Position numbers and translations under genes: made by a program. Positions 1 to 10,577 of a stretch of 64,000 nt of DNA are shown piece after piece (within the stretch, counting starts at the first letter, position 1; every line of letters begins with the position of its first letter). This stretch comes from Periplaneta americana (lineage: Eukaryota; Arthropoda; Insecta; Blattodea; Blattidae). The notes under the pieces are model-generated. The model had not been told where the DNA came from, did no database searches, and worked only from the letters and a program-made list of their open reading frames with translations. The stretch covers positions 199,605,043 to 199,669,042 of the forward strand of contig NC_091119.1 of assembly GCF_040183065.1 (NCBI RefSeq). The letters run 5' to 3'.

Positions 1-776
<776 letters not shown>

Positions 777-2489
777 CACATTGTGAAACATAAAGATAAT
801 GCAAAATATAAATTATATTAGCTTTATAAGTAAATATGTATTTACATATAAATCCTTTCCCTGCTTATTAGCAAGTTTCTGTCTGCCATCTCGTCTCTTC
901 GAGCAATATCTCGAGTGGATAAATAGAGAACTCTGAGTAATGTACCCAACACGTAGTTCTAATGTTCACCACCTACGACGTTGGGCGCTGATCATCTTAT
1001 TTCAGCCCCCCGCCGCCAGATGGTGCTGACCGCAGTTTCGCATCCTATTATATATTTATCCATGGTTTAGTACTTCGGCCTTGCCATCTGAGTTCAGTCC
1101 CCGGCGTTAATTGCAGTCACAATTGTTGTGGTGAACAGTATCAAAAGATGAGTGTTTATCCTGAGGTTTTATCATTTTATTCAACATTACTAAGTTACAC
1201 ATATTCCAAAAAGACCAATAACGAAGTGCATCAACCTCGGTTAAAAACGCAGTAATCACAGGTTACGAAACGACGATTAAACAGTAACCGTGGTTAAAAT
1301 GTAATTTCTGTGCACCATTAATAATCACCGATTACTTAAACATGGTTAGCTGACATCTCATTTAACCAGAGTATCTATGATGGTACATTGTTTCTACAAA
1401 AAGACTAAAAGAAAGCATCCATTCCTCTGCAAAGATAATAGTCAACATCTAAAAACGACTGCGCTTACTCCATTCTGCATCGAAATGAACGTGTTCTATA
1501 TTTTCGCGTTGCATTTGTTTGCCTTTGTTATGTTTGCGAGTTGCATTTTTTTTTTTCAGTGCTGTTAGGTTAAAATCGTACAATTAATTCAAATGATTAA
1601 ATTAAATGCAAAAATGATTATATCCCAATGTGAGTTTGAAGTATTAATAAATATTTATTGTACACTTTTCACTCTTTCGACTTTATAAGTGCTTTCCAAT
1701 GGCTATCACTCATAGCAACATAACCTCAAATATCTACTGCTGTAGTCATGTCGCCAATGCTAGTCAATGAAGCGGTTAAGAATTGATAGTGTCAACTGGC
1801 TTATGGGCTATATTTTTCGTAATTATTATAAAAAGAAATTAAAACATTGCACAAAATATCTTGCAATTAGAAACATTTTTCACTATTTGAATGCGATCAG
1901 GTGTGTTCGATTGTTATTGCTAAATTTTAATTTATATGACTGGTTGAAATATGAAACCCTTATTGGTCTCGTTGGCATTATTAATAATGTTCAATTTATA
2001 TGACTGAGTGCGAAACAAATATTGTATTCACCAACATTTGTCACCGACAAACACAACGGTAACAATACTAATTTCCAGAAATTTATATCGCAACACAAAA
2101 TCGATACGTTACACAGTGTGCAATTTTTCCAATCTAGGTGGACAAAAATCAAATTTCGACTTGTGTAGTTAGGCATAGATGAATATGAACCCATTTTCTT
2201 TAACATTTGGAGAATATTGTGAAGGATAACATTTACTGTTTTATTGAATCCTTGTTTTAAAGGTTGCACGTTCTTGCGCATTGATCAGTAATTAATGTTT
2301 TACAGTGATAGGGCACATGGTAACGCGTAGGCAACTGTTTCACGTTTGGCTTAACAGCAGAAAATAATCATGGAAAGAGGAAGTTTTTAATCATAGTGTG
2401 AGTGTTTAAAGCCTGCAAAATTATGCACATGACATCGAACATCAGGTTGAAATACATTGAACACATTTTTATCTAACCTTAAGAAAGGC
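777..2489. other. Intergenic, no gene recognised
   Basis: AT-rich single-copy-looking sequence. A more GC-rich patch at 895-1130 and a patch of related CGGTTA/GGTTAC words at 1210-1340 stand out, but I assign neither to a family. Frames of 60-96 codons at 1377, 1767 and 1991 show no domain, codon or repeat signal and are taken as chance. Confidence 0.4.
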
Positions 2490-2824
2490 AACGTGGATCA
2501 AAACGCATATCTAGTAGCTACAAAATTAATAACTTCTCTGCATTCTAACGGATTCTTATGAAACTTTGTACAGGCCTTACAGGTGGCACATTCTTTTATG
2601 TACAAATTCTGATTACGTTTGCACAAGAAAAACTACCCCTTTATAGCGGGAACATTTAGACTATATTAGTAACTTCTCTCTTATCTAACACGTTTTTATG
2701 AAATTTTGTACTGAAATTGCTGTCAGCATATATGTTTTTTTTGTTTAAAAAGTCTGTTTATGCTTCTATAAGGGCAACTGCCCTTTTACAATTGTGTATT
2801 TAGAAAAAATTAATAACTTCTGCC

Positions 2825-2826
<2 letters not shown>

Positions 2827-2856
<30 letters not shown>

Positions 2857-3711
2857 TGGCTTTTAAGGAACCCGGAGGTTCATTGCCGCCCTCACATAAG
2901 CCCGCCATCGGTCCCTATCCTGTGCAAGATTAATCGAGTCCCTATCATCATATCCCACCTCCCTCATATCCATTTTAATATTATCCTCCCATCTATGTCT
3001 CAGACTCCCCAAAGGTCTTTTTCTCTTCGGCCTCCCAACTAACACTTTCTGGATTCCTGGATTCGCCCATACGTGCTACATGCCCTGCCCATCTCAAACG
3101 TCTGGATTTAATGTTCCTAATTTTGTCAGGTGAAGAATACAATGCGTGCAGTTCTGCATTGTGTAACTTTCTCCATTCTTCTGTAACTTCATTCTCTTAG
3201 CCCAAAATATTTTCCTAAGAATCTTAGTCTGAAACACCTTTTAATCTCTGTTCCTCTCTCAAAGTGAGAGTCCAAGTTTCACAACCATACAGAACAACCG
3301 GTAATATAACTGTTTTATAAATTCTAACTTTCAGATTTTTTGACAGCAGACTGGATGATAAAAGTTTCTCAACCTAATAATAACAGGCATTTCCCATATT
3401 TACTCTGCGTTTCATTTCTTCACGAGTGTCATTTATATTTGTTACTGTTGCTCCAAGATATTTGAATTTTTCCATTACTTCGAAGGTTCCAATTTTTATG
3501 TTTCCATTTCGTACAATATTCTGGTCACGAGACATAATCATATACTTTGTCTTTTCGGGATTTACTTCCAAACCTACCGCTTTACTTGATTCAAGTAAAA
3601 TTTCCGTGTTTTCCCTAATCGTTTTTGGATTTTCTCTCACGTCATCAGCATAGACAAGAAGCTGATGTAACCCGTTCAATTTGAAACCCTCTCTGTTATC
3701 ATGAACTACGT
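2827..3711 (-). mobile_element. Non-LTR retrotransposon copy 1 (5'-truncated) with 14-bp target duplication
   Basis: The insertion is flanked by the same 14 bp, ATAACTTCTGCCCT, at 2813-2826 and 3712-3725. Its 3' end faces left and ends in a TTAC repeat (AGTA on the element strand). It sits inside one unit of the foldback repeat, so it is younger than that repeat. The family has at least four other copies here (9713, 24267, 29372, 54246). Clade is not certain; the short tandem-repeat tail recalls RTE- or L2-like LINEs. Confidence 0.82.
2863..3705 (-). pseudogene. Reverse transcriptase C-terminal relic of LINE copy 1
   Basis: Translation begins at NREGFKLNGLHQLLVYADDV, where YADD is the catalytic motif C of the polymerase. 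It continues through EKTKYMIMSRDQN and KFKYLGATVTNI to a stop near 3374. Downstream, LLSSSLLSKNLKVRIYKT and RLRWAGHVARMGES lie in shifted frames with stops, and the protein ends with the AYVRAAMNLRVP motif at 2863. Everything upstream of motif C is missing, as is four residues just after it relative to the copy at 29.4 kb. Dead fragment. Confidence 0.85.
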
Positions 3712-4045
3712 ATAACTTCTGCCCTATATAATATATTTTTATGAAACTTTGTACAAGAATTACAGGTAGCACACAGATGTAATCAGTGTTTGTACAAAAA
3801 ATATATTCTACATATAACTATTAAACAAAATTTCATAAAAATCCGTTAGAATGGAGATAAGTTATTAATTTTGTCTAAATCCACCACCTATAAAGATATA
3901 GTTCCTCTTTTACATACGTAATCAGAGTTCATACACAAAAAAATATGTGCTACGTATAAGGTCTGTACAAAGTTTCATAACAATCCATTAGAATGCAGAG
4001 AAATTATTCATTTTGTCCAGCTAGATTTGCGTTTTTGAACACTGT

Positions 4046-4636
4046 ACTTTGGCTGGCCGTTCATTAGAGTTGAAATCCATTTGTTTTTATTTTCATAACT
4101 TCTGTAGATACAAAATATTGCACTGCATCTTCTTCTCCTGCACACGAAATGAACAAATCGGGATGACAGTGACGTGGAACGATTTAAAATTGTGTCCGAA
4201 TTAGATGGAAAATTGTAAATGTCATTAGCTAACTCGAAACAAGGGAGACTGTCAAACTATAACAGACTGAGTGACAAAGGACTATCATTCTTTAAATACA
4301 TCGGCTACTGGATTGTCAGCAGAAGTTACAAATGGATTAAAATTTAACTCTCAAATCAGGTTGGCGCTTGGATGTCTAAATACACAGCTATATTTCATTA
4401 CAGGGAAAATGTTAAGCTTGCAAATTCTAGCGAATAGCTCGTGTCTTTATGTAAAATTCTGTCTGTGTAGACAGCTGTTTAGAGGATGCAAGTGTATATA
4501 AATCATAAGGTTCCTTTGTAATGTACAGACACCATTCACAGATGATGAGGCTACAATGATGGAACTATGGTGACAGTATTAAGGAGAAATGAGAATTGGC
4601 TGTGATACGAGAGACAAAGATAGACTTCTGGCAGAA
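4046..4636. other. Unannotated spacer
   Basis: No gene, tRNA-like sequence or clear repeat end was recognised. The sequence lies between the foldback element and the purine-rich array. A 76-codon frame at 4271 has no recognisable features. Confidence 0.35.
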
Positions 4637-6735
4637 GTTAAAGTGGCCAGTTTGACGTGAAGAAGAAAGACGGATTAAAAGAAATTAGAAGTAGAAAAAT
4701 GAAAGGAGGACACATTAAGAATGTGGAGGAAGAAGGAGAAAAGAGAAAGCAAGGAAAATTACAGTAAAGAAAATAAAAATGAAATAATGAAGAAAGAGAT
4801 AAGGAGAAAGAGGAAGGAATGAGAAATGGAAGAAGGAAAGTATCAGACAAATAGAAAGCAAGAATGGCGAGAATGAAACCAATAGAAAGTAAGAAAGAAA
4901 AAAAGAAAGAAAGGAAGGAGTGACTGAGATAAATAGAAAGAAAGAAAGAAATTAAGAAAGGAGTGACTGAGACAAATAAAAATAAAAAAAATAAAAGAGT
5001 GACTGAGACAACTAGAAAAAAAAAGAAAGCAGTGAGACTGAAACAAATAGAAAGAGAGAAAGAAAAAAAAGCAAGGAAGAAAAGAGTGATTGAAGTAAAT
5101 AGAAAGAAAAAGGAGTGACTGAGATAAATAGAAAGAAAGAAAGAAATGAAGAAAGGAGTGACTGAGACAAATAAAAATAAAAAAAAATAAAAGAGTGACT
5201 GAGACAACTAGAAAAAAAAAAAAGCAGTGAGACTGAAACAAATAGAAAGAGAGATAGAAAGAAAACAAGGCAGAAATGAGTGACTGAAACAAATAGAAAG
5301 AAAGAAAGAAAGAAATGAAGGAAGGAGTGACTGACACAAATAAAAAAAATAAAAGAGTGACTGAGACAACTAGAAAAAAAAGAAAGCAGTGAGACTGAAA
5401 CAAATAGAAAGAGAGAAAGAAATGAAGAAAGGAGTAACTGAAACAAATAAAAATAAAAAAAAATAAAAGAGTGACTGAGACAACTAGAAAAAAAAGAAAG
5501 CAGTGAGACTGAAACAAATAGAAAGAGAGATAGAAAGAAAACAAGGCAGAAATGAGTGACTGAGATAAATAGAAAGAATGAAAGAAATGAAGAAAGGAGT
5601 GACTGAGACAAATAAAAATAAAAAAAATAAAAGAGTGACTGAGACAACTAGAAAAAAAAGAAAGCAGTGAGACTGAAACAAATAGAAAGAGAGATAGAAA
5701 GAAAACAAGGCAGAAATGAGTGACTGAGATAAATAGAAAGAATGAAAGAAATGAAGAAAGGAGTGACTGAGACAAATAAAAAAAAATAAATAAAAGAGTG
5801 ACTGAGACAACTAGAAAAAAAAGAAAGCAGTGAGACTGAAACAAATAGAAAGAGAGATAGAAAAAAAAACAAGGCAGAAAGGAGTGACTGAGATAAATAG
5901 AAAGAAAGAAAGAAATGAAGAAAGGAGTGACTGAGACAACTAGAAAAAAAAGAAAGCAGTGAGACTGAAACAAATAGAAAGAGAGAAAGAAATTAAGAAA
6001 GGAGTGACTGAAACAAATAAAAATAAAAAAAATAAAAGAGTGACTGAGACAACTAGAAAAAAAAGAAAGCAGTGAGACTGAAACAAATAGAAAGAGAGAT
6101 AGAAAGAAAACAAGACAGAAATGAGTGACTGAGATAAATAGAAAGAAAGAAAGAAAGAAATGAAGAAAGGAGTGACTGAGACAAATAAAAAAAATAAAAG
6201 AGTGACTGAGACAACTAGAAAAAAAAGAAAGCAGTGAGACTGAAACAAATAGAAAGAGAGATAGAAAGAAAACAAGGCAGAAATGAGTGACTGAGATAAA
6301 TAGAAAGAAAGAAGCAAAGAAAGAAAGGAGTGACTGAAACAAACATAAAAAGGAAAGGATTGAGACTGAAACAAATAGAAAGAGAGAAAGAAAAAAAGCA
6401 AGGAAGAAAAGAGTGACTGAGATAAATAGGAAGAAAGGAAGAAAGAAAGAAAGAAAGGAGACTGAAACAAATAAAAGAAAGAAAGTAAGCAAGGAAGAAG
6501 TGACTGAGACAAATAGAAGGAAAGAAAGAAAGAAACAAACAAACAAACAAACAAACAAAGCAAGGAAGAAAGGTGTGACTGAGACAAATAGAAACATAGA
6601 AGAAAGTGAATGAGACAAGTAGAAAGGAGTGAATGAGTGAAAATATAAAGGAGTGAATGAGACCGAAAAGAAGGAAGCAGTGACTGAAGCTAACAGAAAG
6701 AAAGAAAGAAAAAAAGAAAGAAAGAAAGAAAGAAA
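4637..6735. repeat. Purine-rich complex minisatellite (GAAA words with GAGTGACTGAGA motif)
   Basis: About 2.1 kb in which the plus strand is nearly all A and G, punctuated by AGTGACTGAGACAA, CAGTGAGACTGAAAC and AAATAGAAAGAAAG. The landmark CAGTGAGACTG recurs at 5030, 5225, 5387, 5501, 5665, 5828, 5957, 6070 and 6232. Spacings are 195, 162, 114, 164, 163, 129, 113 and 162 bp, so a ~163-bp higher-order unit alternates with versions shortened by ~48 bp. The right edge degrades to plain GAAA repeats. Long minus-strand open frames of Phe/Ser/Leu composition here are by-products of the repeat. Confidence 0.9.
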
Positions 6736-6869
6736 CTAACCAACCAGACGAATTGAAAGGAATGACGCTCAATATGAAATAACTAAGCGGATTTTCCTTC
6801 TTGAAATAGTTTGCAGAGTTGGAATCCTGCAAATAAAGATAAAAATTGTATTCTTTGCAGTAACAATTA

Positions 6870-6928
<59 letters not shown>

Positions 6929-6932
6929 TAAT
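6870..6932. repeat. AAT microsatellite
   Basis: About 20 AAT units, interrupted only near the right end by AAC and AGC. Confidence 0.95.
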
Positions 6933-7418
6933 AGCAGGTACTTCACTTCCATCATTGAGTTACAGAACAGTACAATGTCTCATTACATAAATTGTGGTTC
7001 CTTGCCATGGAGTCTGTCTGCATAAACCCCACTAGGCATTTCCTCTCCTGGCCACTCTAACCCCACATCAATAGTCACAAACACAGCGCCAAATCCCTCC
7101 TGGTATCGACGCTTCATTTGTGCTGTAACGAAATTAATTTCCTGGCTCTCTTTTGGTAGCAGGATGTCGGAGAGAAGGCAAAGATGACGTCCGGCTGTCT
7201 TGCAAATGAGAGCGACGTGTGATCTAATTTGTATTAGCTAACTCAGTTTGCCTCTGTGTTGCACTCCGAATAATTAGGCCAGTGGTCGTTCATACCTATT
7301 GATTTCTGCGGGTGCTTCCTGTGTCAAAAGTAGAAACAGACGTTTATCTCATTGCTGTTCGCTCTGATGAACGTAGTGCGAGGTTAAGATTCATGTGAGT
7401 TGTAAGTTGTTCTCTTAT
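6933..7418. other. Non-repetitive spacer of balanced composition
   Basis: One of the few stretches without internal repetition or transposon ends. Base composition is more even than its surroundings. No long open frame or splice-site pair stands out. Conserved host non-coding DNA is possible but unsupported. Confidence 0.35.
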
Positions 7419-7489
7419 ACAGGGTGTAAGTAATATAATTGTGCAGATTTTCACAGCTCATTCCTTGGACAGAGTAAACCAAAAAGATC

Positions 7490-7542
<53 letters not shown>

Positions 7543-7840
7543 GCTTTATTTAACATGGCAGAGTTAAGGCCGTAAGGCCTTCTCTTACACTAAACCAGGA
7601 TTAAAACTTGCTTACATAGTTGAACATACAACTGGATCGAAATTAAGTAATTGCATACTGATACAATTTAGGTACATAATGAGATCAAAAGAGGTAGTTA
7701 CATAAAAATTTACCTCATAAAATAAAAATAAACATAGTGGAATACATATTAATGTTATTAGAATCAAATACAGGGTGTAAGTAATATAATTGCACAGATT
7801 TTCACAACTCATTCCTTGGACAGAGTAAACCAAAATATTC

Positions 7841-7896
<56 letters not shown>

Positions 7897-8131
7897 GTAA
7901 TAATGGCTTTATTTAACCTGGCAGAGTTAAGGCCGTAAGGCCTTCTCTTACACTCAACCAGGATTAAAACTTGCTTACATAGTTGAACATACAACTGGAT
8001 CGGAATTAAGTAATTACATACTGATACAATTTAGGTGCATAATGAGATCAAAGGAGGTAGTTACATAAAAATTTACCTCATAAAATAAAAATAAACATAG
8101 TGGAATACATATTAATGCCGTTAGAATCAAA
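7419..8131. repeat. Tandem duplication of a ~351-bp composite segment
   Basis: Two adjacent copies (7419-7769 and 7770-8131) each hold, in order, a transposon-end-like ACAGGGTGTAAGTAATATAA, the shared CATTCCTTGGACAGAGTAAA, an AAT tract and the same LINE 3' UTR (TTTAAC.TGGCAGAGTTAAGG, then GGCCGTAAGGCCTT). They differ by scattered substitutions and by AAT number. Because the segment joins unrelated pieces in the same order, this is one duplication rather than two independent insertions. Confidence 0.85.
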
Positions 8132-8850
8132 TACGAATCACATAAAAACAGAAGCCGATAATTCAATAAAAAATGTACACAGTAAAAATAAAAATAAACA
8201 CATTAGTATACATATTAGTATTAGATTACAATTAAGTAGGATTCGCATAATTAAACCAGAAACCGGCAATTGAATAAAATGTACACAAAAAATAGATTAA
8301 TAATAAAAAAACAACACAGTGGGGTACATATTGGCGTTAAGTGATAAATAAACACGATTTACATGATTACACAATAAAAATAAGAAAAAAAAATAAAAAT
8401 AAATACAGCGGAACACATTCCATTAAATATTTGCAACGCGTTAGGTCTGGCAACTCATTATAAGATATTTTTCTAATTTACATTTAAAGGAAATTATTAA
8501 AGTTCGGCAGCCCTTGACTTCAGGCGGCAGAGAATTCCAGTGACGAGAAGTAGCAACAGTGAAAGATGAAGAATAAAGAGATGATGTGTGCAGTGGTATT
8601 TCTAGCGTGTTATATTGTGACCGAGTATTTAAGTTATGATACCGAGAAAAACTTTGGAATCGGACAGATAAGTAAGAGGGAGTAGAAGTGTGCAAAATTC
8701 GGTATAAGAGAGAAAGGGAATGTAACTTTCTCCTCTCATTTAACCTGAGCCACAATAATTTATCGAAAGAAGGCGAAATATGATCGTAGTAGCGGACATT
8801 ACAAATGAAACGAACACAGGCATTATGAATGGCATATTATAGTGCGTTTC
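7842..8850 (-). mobile_element. CR1/jockey-type LINE 3' part with ATT tail
   Basis: Read on the minus strand, a reverse-transcriptase C-terminus (stop at 8441) is followed by ~540 bp of AT-rich 3' UTR. This includes AAGGCCTTACGGCCTTAAC and ends in AAATAAAGCC followed by an ATT repeat at 7842-7900. A short tandem repeat at the 3' end is usual for CR1-like LINEs. The 5' part is missing. The neighbouring unit at 7490-7769 holds only the 3' UTR and tail. Confidence 0.72.
8441..8850 (-). pseudogene. LINE reverse transcriptase C-terminal domain fragment
   Basis: Minus-strand translation gives CNVRYYDHISPSFDKLLWLR, then LNERRKLHSLSLLYRILHTS and a C-terminal FTVATSRHWNSLPPEVKGCR. The pattern RR..HSL.LLY.I.....P.YL followed by R.WNSLP..V is characteristic of the thumb and C-terminal region of CR1/jockey-clade polymerases. 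The frame is open from 8755 to 8441, and the residues before it are readable only after a frame change. No polymerase catalytic motifs remain. Confidence 0.75.
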
Positions 8851-9171
8851 ATGAACAGATAGTTTGGTCTCAATAGCATTAGAGGCTACTTGACCATATT
8901 CATGGAAAACCTGCTCGTTACTGTTTGTGATGCAGGTATAGGAAGGGTTTAAATAAAAATCGCTGATATTTCTGTAGTTCCTATTGCAAACAGATGCTAC
9001 AGTCATAACCAGTTCGCTATTTGATATCATCAAGTGAGATATACTGTCTGATAATACAGGGTGATCCGTTTGGGTATGGATAAAATAAAAACACCGTCAA
9101 ACATTTACTACTGAACTTTATTTGTTGAAACTTTGTGCATACAACAGTGAAAGATGGGAGATTCCTCAGAG

Positions 9172-9621
9172 CTAAACATGACCCCCATTGCGCACCCTGC
9201 ACAACTCATAACGGTGATGCAATTCAGCCCATGTCCGTTGTAACATAAGAAGAGTGATTTGTTGAAAAGCTTGAGTAATTTTTACTCTCAGATCATCAAT
9301 GTTCCTGGGTTTCTGTGAATAGACAATGTCTTTAACAAAACCGTACACGGAGAAGTCAGGAGGGGTTAGATCTGTGGAGTTTGGTGACCAAGCCAAGAGA
9401 TAGATGCTTCTCGTTCTGGGTTTCGTCTGCGACCTTCTCCATGTCTTTTTTAACACAGAATCTGTTTCTACTAATATTCGATAGCACAACATTTTGGAAT
9501 CTTATTTAGGTACATTACGCACACCATACTCACATCGAAATTCCCTTTGAACTCTTTTAACACTCTCAATTTTAGCATACCAAAGAACACATTGTGCCCG
9601 CTGTTGATTTGTAGTAGCCAT
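9172..9621 (-). pseudogene. mariner-like transposase, N- and C-terminus fused by internal deletion
   Basis: The minus-strand start MATTNQQRAQCVLWYAK at 9621 opens the N-terminal helix-turn-helix region (REFRCEYGVRN). It hits a stop at the codon where the pattern PKYDS is expected (PK-stop-DS). A few residues later the sequence jumps to the catalytic C-terminus: WSPNSTDLTPPDF, where the last D region corresponds to the third acidic position of the DDE/D triad, then VYGFVKDIVYSQKPRNIDDL and ELHHRYELCRVRNGGHV. The first two catalytic acids are gone. About 150 codons remain of the ~340 usual in the family. Inactive. Confidence 0.8.
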
Positions 9622-9712
9622 TTTAATCATCTATGATTTTCATTTGTCCTTTCAGATTATGCATTGTTGATTATAATATATGGGAACTCCCATCTTTGAA
9701 TCATAATATAAC

Positions 9713-9881
9713 TTACAAATGGGGATTTAAGGAACCCGCAGGTTCATTGCCGCCCTCACATAAGCCTGCCATCGGTCCCTATTATGTGCAAGATTAATCC
9801 AGACTCTATTATCATATCCCATCTCCCTCAAATTCATTTTAATATTATCCTCCCCATCTACGTCCCATTTCCCTCCGATAT
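9713..9881 (-). mobile_element. Short LINE 3' fragment (copy 2) with 14-bp target duplication
   Basis: Only the last ~165 bp of the cockroach-type LINE, including the C-terminal AAMNLRVP coding end and 3' terminus. It is bounded by AATCATAATATAAC at 9699-9712 and 9882-9895. Severe 5' truncation with a perfect duplication is the signature of target-primed reverse transcription. It lies inside the mariner element. Confidence 0.85.
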
Positions 9882-9922
9882 AATCATAATATAACCAGCA
9901 AGAAATTTTTCCTACTATCATA

Positions 9923-10271
9923 AGAAATAATCCGTGGCGCTACAGCCCGTGAAGGGCCTAGACCGACCAGCCGGCTGCTGGCTTCACGATCTCGTGCCGA
10001 AGCAGAGGTGAACGATCATCCAACCAGAATGGAGGTATAGTGTGGTTAGCACGATGATCCCCCCAGCCGTTATAGCTGGTATTCGCAACCGGATTTCGCT
10101 ACCTATCGTAGCTCCCTAAGTGCATCACGATGTTGGGTGGGCACCGGTCCCATACACTGGCCGAAATTTCATGAGAAAATTTTCTTCCCCCATGAGGACT
10201 CGAACCAGCGCGCATTCCGTAACGCGAGTTCTAGGCGGGATGCTTTAGACCGCGACGCCACGGCGCGGGAC
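9923..10271 (-). mobile_element. tRNA-derived SINE (family 1)
   Basis: On the minus strand the head (from 10271) contains GTGGCGTCGCGG as a possible A box and GGTTCGAGTCC as a consensus B box. It is followed by a ~250-bp body and a short AT tail. Flanking duplication ACTATCATA is at 9914-9922 and 10272-10280. A second copy, split by a hAT element, lies at 44904-46448. SINEs of this kind are transcribed by RNA polymerase III and mobilised by LINE enzymes. Confidence 0.85.
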
Positions 10272-10332
10272 ACTATCATATTAGCTTTATAATAATAAAT
10301 TAATATTATCCATACCCAAACGGATCAGACTG

Positions 10333-10577
10333 TATTATCAGACAGTAGCTACATCTCACTTGATATGTGTCAGAAGAACAATTATTGTTTGTATACATCT
10401 GAAGTCTGATTAGCATAATATGTAGCTACTCAGCGATGTATGTAACGGAGGGGAAAAGGAACTGGCCACCCTACCCTATTATCTCCTGGCCTAGTTGCCT
10501 CATGCATGATACCTGTTGGTGTAACTTTGGGGTTCAGATCTGTATTCGGACAGTTGACTAAACAATAAAGGTGCTAT
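10333..10577 (+). repeat. Interspersed repeat R1 (LINE/SINE-like 3' end), copy 1
   Basis: Starts TATTATCAGACAGTAG, contains GGAACTGGCCACCCTACC and ends GACAGTTGACTAAACAATAAA. The same sequence in the other orientation, better preserved, is at 34540-34780, where TTTA repeats adjoin the GTTTAGTCAACTGTCC end. The AATAAA-like end with an A/T-rich tail suggests a retroposon 3' terminus. Family not identified. Confidence 0.6.

Larger units (their letters stand above)
2490..4045. repeat. Foldback (long inverted repeat) element, interrupted by a LINE
   Basis: Sequence around 2495-2600 reappears inverted at about 3945-4045. Shared words include CTCTGCATTCTAA next to TTATGAAACTTTGTACAG, and the arms look about 85% alike by eye over ~110 bp. 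Inside each arm related units of roughly 140 bp repeat: starts near 2522, 2660 and 2800 in one orientation, and two more in the opposite orientation at 3820-3960. No coding capacity is visible. A non-autonomous foldback transposon is the simplest reading, but no target duplication was found at its ends. Confidence 0.6.
9057..10332 (-). mobile_element. mariner/IS630-type DNA transposon, internally deleted, TA target
   Basis: The left end CAGGGTGATCCGTTTGGGTA (9057) is matched by inverted sequence ending at 10332. There the outermost bases have decayed (GGATCAGACTG instead of GGATCACCCTG). TA flanks both ends (9055-9056, 10333-10334). The element holds a transposase relic at its left and two later insertions at its right (LINE fragment at 9713, SINE at 9923). 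Confidence 0.78.

Noticed and set aside
4843..6618. 591-codon minus-strand frame rich in Phe, Ser and Leu, plus its shorter companions
   Set aside because: It is the complement of a purine-rich repeat; its residues follow the repeat words and no domain or codon preference is present.
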